In this document: piece by piece, positions 53,723 to 61,175 of the stretch
Position numbering within the stretch: position 1 is the first letter of the stretch
How the letters are laid out: the number at the start of each line of letters is the position of its first letter
Origin: Deltaproteobacteria bacterium RBG_13_43_22
GTDB taxonomy: Bacteria; Desulfobacterota; RBG-13-43-22
Direction of reading: 5' to 3'
Length of the DNA: 64,000 nucleotides
Assembly: GCA_001797675.1 (NCBI GenBank)
Contig: MGQB01000031.1
Span: 62,001-126,000 of the forward strand
Notes under the pieces: model-generated
What the model was told of the DNA's origin: nothing
Databases searched by the model: none
What the model saw: only the letters and a program-made list of their open reading frames with translations
Made by a program: the position numbers and the translations under genes

Positions 53723-54091
53723 GTGGATAAAAAGAAAGTGCTCATTGTGGATGATGAAGTTGATATTGTCGAGACCATAAAGTTTAGTCTGGAGCTGGAA
53801 GGCTTCGAATGTCTGGAAGCCCATGACGGCGAAGAAGCCCTGGCCAAGGCCCGAAAGGAGAATCCCGACCTCATTCTTCTGGATATCATGCTGCCCAAGA
53901 TGCATGGATATAAAGTCTCCAGGCTGCTCAAGTTTGACGAGGATTATAAACACATACCCATCATTATGCTTACGGCCAAGGCCCAGGAAAGTGATGTCAA
54001 GCTCGGTCAGGAAACCGGGGCTAATGAATACGTGACCAAGCCCTTCGATATGGATAAGTTGATAACCCTGGTGAAGCAATATCTGGATTAG
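53723..54091 (+). CDS. Single-domain response regulator
   Basis: 122 residues. Acidic pocket in IVDDEVDIVET, phospho-acceptor Asp in LILLDIMLPKMHG, Thr in MLTAKAQ and Lys in VTKPFDMDKL; all are present. The start is GTG at 53723 with an ideal AAGGAGG 8 bases ahead. It lies between two histidine kinases of the same layout and may take phosphate from either. Confidence 0.93.
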   Translation: MDKKKVLIVDDEVDIVETIKFSLELEGFECLEAHDGEEALAKARKENPDLILLDIMLPKMHGYKVSRLLKFDEDYKHIPIIMLTAKAQESDVKLGQETGANEYVTKPFDMDKLITLVKQYLD

Positions 54092-54117
54092 CCTCAATTT
54101 GAGGCGGGATGATAAAT

Positions 54118-54255
54118 TATGAAATTTAGGGATTAAGGGATTAAGGAACCTGCGCCTGCACGCCCGCAGGAGCAGGGGGATTGAGGGATTGAAGCTACTT
54201 AATTCTCCTATTTATTAATTCCTTAATTCCTCAATTCCTCAATTCCAGAATTTAG
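54118..54255. repeat. GGAATTGA-type inverted repeat with GC-rich insert
   Basis: The left arm (54121-54193) is interrupted by CCTGCGCCTGCACGCCCGCA (from 54149). The right arm (about 54199-54250) lacks the mirrored insert. The centre is GCTACT. Confidence 0.8.
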
Positions 54256-54335
54256 TGTTCAGTATCGGCAGTTTAATTCAGTATCTGTATTTTAATCCAA
54301 TAACGGACTCTAAAATCAAAGTCCAGAAAGACCCC

Positions 54336-56696
54336 ATGAAAGATCAATACAAGACAAAACAGGCGCTATCGAAATCAGAGCTTGGAAAGGCGGAACAGGC
54401 TTTAAAGGAGAGTGAAAAAAGGGCCTGGAGCATCCTTGAAAATATCCAGGAAGGCTATTATGAGGTTGATTTGGCCGGTAATTATACTTTCTTTAATTCT
54501 TCCATGTCTAAAATAATCGGCTATCCCGCAGAAGAAATGATGGGCATGAACTACCGAGTATACGTGGACGAAGAAAACGCCAAAAAGATATTTCTCCATT
54601 TTAATGAGGTCTATCGGACCGGCCTTTTGTCTAAAGTGGATTATGAACAAATAAAGAAGGACGGGAGCAGGGTATTTGTGGAAACATCCGTTGCCCTAAT
54701 GAGGGATTCCCTGGGGCAACCGACCGGTTTCCGGGGTATTGTTCGAGACATCACCGAGCGCAAGCGAATGGAGGAAGCGCTGCAAAAGAGTGAAGAATAC
54801 TTTAAAGAGGTTACGGAAAATTCTTCAGACATCATTATCATTACCGAAAGAAATGGAAACATAAAATATTGCAGCCGTTCCATCGAGCGCTATACCGGAT
54901 ACAAGCCTGAGGAATTAATCGGTAGCAGTGCGCTAACGCTTATTCATCCGGATGATGTTAATCGGGCTGTCGTTGATTTTGGCAGGGCTATTCGGATCGT
55001 AGATTCAACCATACCCAATGCCTTCCGCATAGTGCATAAAGACGGCTCAGAACGGTATTTGGAGGGGCTGGGAAAAAATCTCTTTACTAATCCGTCTGTT
55101 GCCGGTTTTATCATGAATGTTCATGATATGACCGACCACAAGAAAGCAGAGGAACAAATTCAGGCTTCCATTAGAGAAAAGGAGTTGCTTCTAAAGGAAC
55201 TACAGGCCAGCAAAGAGGGTTTTCACAACATCGTTGAGAGAGAAACTACCGGTATTGTGGTTACGTATAAAAACGGGATCATAGGTTTTGCCAATCCCGC
55301 CGCAAAATATTTTATTAACCGCGAGAATGACGAACTGGTGGGTGAACAGTTCTTCATTCCCATGAGAGGATTAGATAGTTTAACGGAGATCGACATCGTT
55401 CGCAAGGACGGCACGGTGGGCGCAGGGGAGTTGCAGACCATTGAAACAGAATGGGGAGGGGAAAGTGCTTACCTGACATTGATCAGTGACGTAACCGAGC
55501 GCAAAGTGTATGAAGCCTCATTAATAAAAACGGCGGAGGAACACAAAAAGCTTGACGAATTGAAATCGGAGTTTATCGCCATTGCCTCCCATGAGCTGAG
55601 AACGCCTTTGACCTCCATCAAGAATGCGGTCGACATTATGGCGAAAGGCAAGGCCGGAGCCATAACCGATGGACAGGAAAAGTTCCTGTCTATGGCCCAA
55701 AGGAGTATCAACCGACTGAGCACGCTCATTAATGATATGCTGAATATTGCCAAGATCGAGTCCGGCAAAATGAGATATCAATATAAATGGATAGACCTTA
55801 GAGAATTATTAAGGCGTGCGAGTAATAGGTTCCAGCCGTTGGCCGACCAAAAAACCATTGCCTTGTGTATGGATATTCCTCCCGATTTGCCTATAATCTT
55901 TGGAGATGTCGACAGGATAGAGGAAGTACTGATAAATCTTGTCGGGAACGCCATCAAATTTACACCAGAACAAGGAACGGTAACCATTGATGTTCATCAA
56001 AGGGAAGCGGCATCCAATAGGGCGGAAAATGTGATGAGATATGTGGAGATGTCGGTTGCCGACACCGGTATTGGAATACCGGAGGAACATAAAGAGCGTC
56101 TTTTTGAAAAATTCTATCAAGCGGCACACTCTTTGGAGAAGCAGGATCAAAGCGGTACGGGCCTGGGTCTGGCCGTTTGCAAAGGCATCATCGAAGGGCA
56201 CAAGGGAAAAATCTGGTACGAAAGCATTAAAGACAAGGGGAGTACCTTTCATTTTACCCTTCCTTTGATAGATCTCCAAAAACAATATTATTACCTTCTT
56301 GAAAGTGATCTTTTGAAAGCGAAACAACAAATCGAGCCTTTATCTATTTTGCTTATCGAAGTGAGGGATCTTGCGGGCCTCAAAAAGGCGTTTGGTGAAA
56401 AAGATAATGATTCTTTATTTGAAAGGATTAAAGAAAAGATAATATCGGGAGGAATAAAGACATCCGACAAAATAGCCGTGTCTCTGCCGGACCATGAAAT
56501 AATGCTGATTATGCCCAATACTGACCAAACAGGAGTTCAAGAAGCACAAAAAAGGATAAGGCAATATATCATCGGCACCGGAGAGGCTGCCGGGAAATGC
56601 AGCGGATTTCTTGTTGCTTCTGCCGCAACTTATCCGGAAGACGGGATTTCAACAGAAGAACTGGTGGATTTCGCCAGGGGGAAGATTGAAAGTTAA
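54336..56696 (+). CDS. Multi-PAS histidine kinase with degenerate GGDEF-like tail
   Basis: 786 residues from the ATG at 54336; a GTG at 54255 extends the frame into repeat-derived sequence and is less likely. Three PAS domains (about 25-145, 150-265, 285-395), HisKA with His419 in AIASHELRTPLTS, ATPase (NLVGNAIKFTPEQG, DTGIGIP, GTGLGLAVCK), then about 130 residues with the fold pattern of GGDEF (LLIEVRDLAGLKKAFGEKD, TYPEDGISTEELVDFA) but no GG[DE]EF. The first PAS (GYYEVDLAGNYTFFNSSM) belongs to the same set as in the genes at 19697 and 28908. Confidence 0.9.
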   Translation: MKDQYKTKQALSKSELGKAEQALKESEKRAWSILENIQEGYYEVDLAGNYTFFNSSMSKIIGYPAEEMMGMNYRVYVDEENAKKIFLHFNEVYRTGLLSKVDYEQIKKDGSRVFVETSVALMRDSLGQPTGFRGIVRDITERKRMEEALQKSEEYFKEVTENSSDIIIITERNGNIKYCSRSIERYTGYKPEELIGSSALTLIHPDDVNRAVVDFGRAIRIVDSTIPNAFRIVHKDGSERYLEGLGKNLFTNPSVAGFIMNVHDMTDHKKAEEQIQASIREKELLLKELQASKEGFHNIVERETTGIVVTYKNGIIGFANPAAKYFINRENDELVGEQFFIPMRGLDSLTEIDIVRKDGTVGAGELQTIETEWGGESAYLTLISDVTERKVYEASLIKTAEEHKKLDELKSEFIAIASHELRTPLTSIKNAVDIMAKGKAGAITDGQEKFLSMAQRSINRLSTLINDMLNIAKIESGKMRYQYKWIDLRELLRRASNRFQPLADQKTIALCMDIPPDLPIIFGDVDRIEEVLINLVGNAIKFTPEQGTVTIDVHQREAASNRAENVMRYVEMSVADTGIGIPEEHKERLFEKFYQAAHSLEKQDQSGTGLGLAVCKGIIEGHKGKIWYESIKDKGSTFHFTLPLIDLQKQYYYLLESDLLKAKQQIEPLSILLIEVRDLAGLKKAFGEKDNDSLFERIKEKIISGGIKTSDKIAVSLPDHEIMLIMPNTDQTGVQEAQKRIRQYIIGTGEAAGKCSGFLVASAATYPEDGISTEELVDFARGKIES

Positions 56697-56862
56697 TTTA
56701 GGAATTGAGGGACCTGCGCCTGCCCTGCGGGCGTGCAAGCGCAGGAGCAGGGGGATTGAGGAATTGAATTTAAAATTTAGGAATTTAGGAATTAAAGGTA
56801 CTCAATTCCTCAATTCGCAATTCCTTAATTCCTTAATTAAAGTTTCCAGTATCCAGTATCAG
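56695..56862. repeat. GGAATTGA-type inverted repeat with long GC-rich insert
   Basis: The left arm is split by a roughly 43-base GC-rich palindromic insert (about 56710-56753, CCTGCGCCTGCCCTGCGGGC at its start). Left units resume to about 56793, then a GGTACTC centre and right arm to about 56840, with TCCAGTATCCAGTATC at the outer end. Confidence 0.8.
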
Positions 56863-56902
56863 CAGTTTGATCCAATAACAGACGAATAGAAAAGGACGCA
56901 CC

Positions 56903-58663
56903 ATGATTAAAAGCTCCCCTATAAAAAGCGAAAGTTTAACGCTCAAAGTCCTTACCCGTCTCAAGGAGGACCTGGTCCAAGAAGGTCTGGTGACCAAAGA
57001 CCAGTTGCGGGCCGCTGAGATGAAGGCCCAGAAAGACCATGAATCCCTGGGAATTTCATTGATAAAATTAGAGACGTTAACCGAGGGACAACTGACCAGA
57101 TTTATTGGAGATAAAATAAATATTCCTTATGTGAATATAAAAAATTATACCATAGACCGCAATGTGTTGGAGCTTATCCCCGAAGAGATCGCCCGAAAAC
57201 ATTTAATCATTCCCCTGTTCCGGATAGAAGAGGTTCTGACGATTGCCATGAATGACCCTTTGGACATCTTCGCGGTTGATGAAATAGAGCTTCTCCTTTC
57301 AAAAGCGGGTAAATTATCTGTTGAGGCTCTTATAGCCCCTGGCGAAAGTATCCGGGAGGCGATTGATCAGTGGTACGGGGTGGGGGAGTTAAGGAAAAAA
57401 ATAACCGAAGTACTGGGCGAGGAATTAAAGGAAAAGGAATTAGACCTGGAAGATAAATCTCAAATAAACAGAGAAATCATTGCCCTGCATCTCCAGAAAG
57501 AAGCCTCGGAGGCACCGATCGTAAAGATTGTCAACAGTTACATAGCCCAGGCCATAATGGAAGGCGCGAGCGATATCCATTTAGAACCCAAGGAAGATGC
57601 CATGGTGGTCCGTTTTCGTATTGACGGCTATCTCTACATCCGGGATCGGATTTCAGCCGACCTTATTCCACCCATTACCTCCAGGATAAAAATCTTGTCC
57701 GGTTTGGATATTTCTCAAAGGAGGGTCTCCCAGGATGGGAGAATGGGTCTTATGGTCGGAACCAGGAATATTGATATTCGAACCTCAACCATGCCTTCTA
57801 TGTTTGGTGAAAATGTTGTTCTCAGAATATTGGACAAATCCAGAGGGGTCCCTTCACTGGCAGAGCTCGGTTTTTCCGAAGAGGATATGATCACCTTCAA
57901 GAATGTGATCAAAGCCACGAAAGGAATAATCCTGGCTACCGGTCCTACGGGCAGCGGCAAAACAACAACGATTTGTTCGACGATCAGTGCCGTACGCAGA
58001 GAAGATAAGAATATCATGACCATTGAAGATCCCATTGAGTATAGAATCGAAGGGATAGTCCAAAGCCAGGTAAACCTCAAAGCGGGGGTTACTTTTGCCG
58101 GTGCCCTCAAATCTATTCTGCGTCAGGACCCCGACATCATCTATGTCGGCGAAATACGGGATCTGGAAACGGCACAAATTTCGGTTCGAGCTGCTCTGAC
58201 AGGGCACTTGGTTCTCAGCACCCTTCATACGAATGATGCCGTCGGCGTCATTACCCGGTTGAAGGATATTGGGATAGAAACCGGGTTGATCAGCGATGTT
58301 TTAAACTGCTCATTCGCCCAGCGTCTTTTAAGGCAGCTTTGTCCAAGGTGCAAAAAGAAATACCAGCCGGATGAAGATTTACTTCAAAAAATGAGCATCC
58401 CTTCAGACGTCAGTATTTACAAAGCGGTCGGGTGCGACTTTTGCGCCGGGATTGGATATAAAGGCCGCGTTGGGATTTTTGAGATTTTGGTGGTTAACAG
58501 AGACATCCGGGTATTAATTGAAAAAAATGCTTCTGAAGATGAAATCAGGGAAGCCTTACAAAAACAAGGGGTAAAAACGCTCTATGAAGATGGTTTATCC
58601 AAAGTCTTGAAGGGCATAACCACGTTAGAAGAATTGGAGAAAGTAGTCATTGAGGACCAATGA
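56903..58663 (+). CDS. pilB: Type IV pilus/type II secretion ATPase PilB/GspE
   Basis: A 586-residue hexameric motor ATPase for pilus extension or secretion. The MshEN-type N-terminus (LVQEGLVTKDQLRAAE) can bind c-di-GMP in relatives. The core has the GPTGSGKTTT Walker A (347-356), the Asp box SDIHLEP, Walker B-like PDIIYVGEIRD, the His box LSTLHTNDA, and a four-Cys zinc motif (LCPRCKKKY and CDFCAG). No pilin, PilC or PilT gene is nearby. Its place among che genes suggests control of twitching-type surface behaviour. Confidence 0.92.
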   Translation: MIKSSPIKSESLTLKVLTRLKEDLVQEGLVTKDQLRAAEMKAQKDHESLGISLIKLETLTEGQLTRFIGDKINIPYVNIKNYTIDRNVLELIPEEIARKHLIIPLFRIEEVLTIAMNDPLDIFAVDEIELLLSKAGKLSVEALIAPGESIREAIDQWYGVGELRKKITEVLGEELKEKELDLEDKSQINREIIALHLQKEASEAPIVKIVNSYIAQAIMEGASDIHLEPKEDAMVVRFRIDGYLYIRDRISADLIPPITSRIKILSGLDISQRRVSQDGRMGLMVGTRNIDIRTSTMPSMFGENVVLRILDKSRGVPSLAELGFSEEDMITFKNVIKATKGIILATGPTGSGKTTTICSTISAVRREDKNIMTIEDPIEYRIEGIVQSQVNLKAGVTFAGALKSILRQDPDIIYVGEIRDLETAQISVRAALTGHLVLSTLHTNDAVGVITRLKDIGIETGLISDVLNCSFAQRLLRQLCPRCKKKYQPDEDLLQKMSIPSDVSIYKAVGCDFCAGIGYKGRVGIFEILVVNRDIRVLIEKNASEDEIREALQKQGVKTLYEDGLSKVLKGITTLEELEKVVIEDQ

Positions 58664-58786
58664 TTAGAAAAAAGCCAATGAACGGGGAACCGGGATCGAG
58701 TGAACTTTTCTCTCCATCTACGCACAAGAAGAAATATTTTTTAGATGCCTTTATAGAAATCCAAATGATTAAGGAGGTGGTAATAG

Positions 58787-59152
58787 GTGGCCAAGATATT
58801 AATCGTGGATAGCTCAACCTTTATGCGCGGTTCATTAAAGTTCATTCTTGAACATTTTGGAAACGAGGTCGTTGGCAGTACCGACACGGGTCTGAAAGCT
58901 CTGGAACTGTGCGCGGACTTAAAACCCAACCTGATGATTATTGAGATCTCCCTGAGGGAAGGGATGGATGGAATCAGCACTATAAAGGAGTTGAGGAAGT
59001 TGGATAAGAAAATATTAACCGTCGTGACCTTTGCACCCGGGGAGGAAGAGTTGGTGGAACAAGCGAAAACTGCCGGCGCGTCCGGACAGATCAGTAAACC
59101 CTTTTTACCAAAAGACATTTCGCAGGAACTGGGACGGATATTAAAAAAATAG
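58787..59152 (+). CDS. Degenerate CheY-like receiver (phospho-acceptor Asp replaced by Glu)
   Basis: A 121-residue receiver very like the CheY at 43498 (AKILIVDSSTFMRGSLKFIL versus AKIMIVDDASFMRSSLKYII). At the phospho-acceptor position it has Glu53 (LMIIEISL) where the paralogue has Asp53, and Ser9 replaces one of the two metal-binding aspartates. It cannot be phosphorylated in the usual way and may be a permanently on or phosphorylation-independent form. GTG start with AAGGAGGTGG upstream. Confidence 0.9.
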   Translation: MAKILIVDSSTFMRGSLKFILEHFGNEVVGSTDTGLKALELCADLKPNLMIIEISLREGMDGISTIKELRKLDKKILTVVTFAPGEEELVEQAKTAGASGQISKPFLPKDISQELGRILKK

Positions 59153-59178
59153 AAAACTCATTCAGGGGGGTGTAAGCC

Positions 59179-60105
59179 ATGAAATGGTTCGTTAATATAT
59201 CAACAAAAAGCAAACTTATTGTCGGATTTGGGGTGATGATACTGCTCATTATCATTGTAAGTATCACGGCCTATTCCAGTATCGCCAGGTTGCATAAAAC
59301 CCTGGTGAAACTGTTTGAAATTGAAGTTCCGTTGTCTTTGGAAATTGTAAAATCCAGGACGGCCATGAGCATGGAAAGAATGATCCTGGCCAGAATGATT
59401 GAAATGGACAAGAAGACAGACCTGGATATCTTGTATCATGATCTAAAAGAGAACGACAAGGAAATCGACGAGAAGATAAAAAAGTTCACGGAACTTGGCA
59501 GCAGTAACCAGAATTACAGGGAGCTGATTAATCAACTCTCGGCCAAAAGAAAAGAATTTTTAAATTCACGCGATACCCATACTATTCCTTTGATTTATGC
59601 AGGCAAAAATAGTGAGGCCAGGAAGTATTACTTCGGTACGCAATTTCAGCACTATGAGAAAATGCTTGAACTGTCGACCAGCCTGAGCAAGATGTCGGAG
59701 GAGGCCGATCAGGTGCTCATGCATTCATCCGGAAATAAGGTGAGAGAGGCCTTATTGGCCTTCGGGATTATCGGTATCATTGGAATTATTGTCGGGATGG
59801 TAATGGTCTTATATTTAACCTTTATTATTGCCAATCCCATCAGGCAAATCTCCAGAATTGCTGAGAGGATTGCCTATGGGGACCTGACCGTTCAGGTGCC
59901 GTCATCGCAGCGAACGGATGAACTTGGCGCACTTTTTATGTCATTTGGCATGATGGTTGAGAGCCAAAAGATGATAACCAGGGAAATTTCAGATGCCGTT
60001 GATGTCCTCGCTGAAAACACAGCCCGAGAGGGAGAAACTGACTTAAAGCGTCTAAACAGCCTGGCGCAAAAACTTAAAGGGCTGATTGAGCAGTATAAGA
60101 TATAG
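59179..60105 (+). CDS. Chemoreceptor-like membrane sensor lacking the signalling domain
   Basis: 308 residues. An N-terminal membrane helix (about 13-31) and a four-helix-bundle periplasmic sensor domain (about 35-185, SRTAMSMERMILARM, YYFGTQFQHYEKM) are followed by a second membrane helix (about 192-215), a HAMP domain (IANPIRQISRIAERIAYGDL) and a short coiled coil. It ends where a chemoreceptor would begin its methylation helices. It may regulate a partner through its HAMP, or the signalling half has been lost; there is no trace of it downstream. GGGGGG precedes the ATG. Confidence 0.85.
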   Translation: MKWFVNISTKSKLIVGFGVMILLIIIVSITAYSSIARLHKTLVKLFEIEVPLSLEIVKSRTAMSMERMILARMIEMDKKTDLDILYHDLKENDKEIDEKIKKFTELGSSNQNYRELINQLSAKRKEFLNSRDTHTIPLIYAGKNSEARKYYFGTQFQHYEKMLELSTSLSKMSEEADQVLMHSSGNKVREALLAFGIIGIIGIIVGMVMVLYLTFIIANPIRQISRIAERIAYGDLTVQVPSSQRTDELGALFMSFGMMVESQKMITREISDAVDVLAENTAREGETDLKRLNSLAQKLKGLIEQYKI

Positions 60106-60159
60106 AAGAAAAAACGGGAATAACCAAGGGCCATCTTTGAGAAAGGAAAGCGATCAGTT

Positions 60160-60262
60160 CTTATCGATTGCGGATTTCGGAATGAAAAGGGTGAAAAACT
60201 GCGTGTCTCGGGTTACGGGTTGCGGGTTGGTTCCATGCTGGATTTCGGAATTAAAAGAAAGA
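60160..60262. repeat. ATTTCGG and GCGGGTT half-array before cheR
   Basis: Left-type units only (GCGGATTTCGGAATGAAAAG near 60169 and CGGGTTACGGGTTGCGGGTT near 60209). A similar string (GCGGGTT...GGTTCCAT...TTTCGGA) occurs at about 21.64, 36.31 and 42.82 kb. No right arm is found. Confidence 0.6.
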
Positions 60263-60305
60263 TTGAGGTTACAGCTTAGGTCGGGGATGAGATAAGGGGG
60301 TATTT

Positions 60306-61175
60306 TTGATCAAAGGCACAAAACAGAAAACGGGCCAAGGGCTGAAAGCCATCCTCAACTATTTGATGGAACAGCGGGGTTTTGATTTCTCCGGCTATCC
60401 TCCACTCCTGCTGGAGCGTCGCACCCGTAAGCGGTTGACCGCCACCTCCTGTCCTGACTACTTTGAGTATCTTTCCTTTCTGCAAAGAAACGCCGCTGAA
60501 CTGGACCATCTTCTGGATGTCATCACCATCAACGTCAGCCGGTTCTTCCGGGACACGCTGACCTTTGAACTGATTGCCGACCGAATTCTGCCGGCCATTA
60601 TCCTGGAAAAGAACCGGTTGCAGGACCATTCACTCAGGGTCTGGTCCGCCGGCTGCGCCCAGGGCGAGGAGCCCTATTCCCTGGCGATCCTTATCCATGA
60701 GATGGTGAGAAAAGATGGGCTGTCCATGAATCTGCACCTCTTTGCCACCGATGTGGACGCCAAGACCTTAAAAAAGGCCGAAAAGGCCGTTTATCCGCCG
60801 GATAGTATCAAAAACATTAAATACCGACTTCTGACAAAATATTTTACACCAGAAGGAACTTCCTTCCGGTTGTCGCCGGAAATCCGAAAACTGGTCAACT
60901 TTTCCTTTTACGACATGCTGGACAATAAACACGGCGTTCCTCCGGAAAGCGTCTTCGGGGCCTTTGATCTGGTGCTCTGCCGCAACCTGTTGATCTATTT
61001 TAATCTCGAATATCAGGAGACCATCTTTGAAAAGCTGTATCATTCGCTATCCCCGAATGGCTTTCTTATTCTGGGGGAAGCCGAGGGGCCGACCATGACC
61101 TGGCGGCGGTATTTCAGCCGGGTTTTTGATTTCAGCCCGATTTACAGGAAAAAATCGAAAAGGCCGGGTAAATGA
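60306..61175 (+). CDS. cheR: Chemoreceptor methyltransferase CheR
   Basis: 289 residues. The N-terminal helical domain (YPPLLLERRTRKRLTATS) leads to INVSRFFRD and the S-adenosylmethionine site WSAGCAQGEEPYSLAIL, then LFATDVDAKTL and FDLVLCRNLLIYFN. It methylates receptor glutamates and is the CheR expected for the poly-HAMP receptor. The start is TTG at 60306, with AAGGGGG upstream. It overlaps the next gene by four bases (ATGA). Confidence 0.94.
   Translation: MIKGTKQKTGQGLKAILNYLMEQRGFDFSGYPPLLLERRTRKRLTATSCPDYFEYLSFLQRNAAELDHLLDVITINVSRFFRDTLTFELIADRILPAIILEKNRLQDHSLRVWSAGCAQGEEPYSLAILIHEMVRKDGLSMNLHLFATDVDAKTLKKAEKAVYPPDSIKNIKYRLLTKYFTPEGTSFRLSPEIRKLVNFSFYDMLDNKHGVPPESVFGAFDLVLCRNLLIYFNLEYQETIFEKLYHSLSPNGFLILGEAEGPTMTWRRYFSRVFDFSPIYRKKSKRPGK

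Noticed and set aside
21532-56862. CRISPR array
   Set aside because: Units are 7-9 bp, degenerate and contiguous, with inverted partners, no unique spacers and no cas genes.
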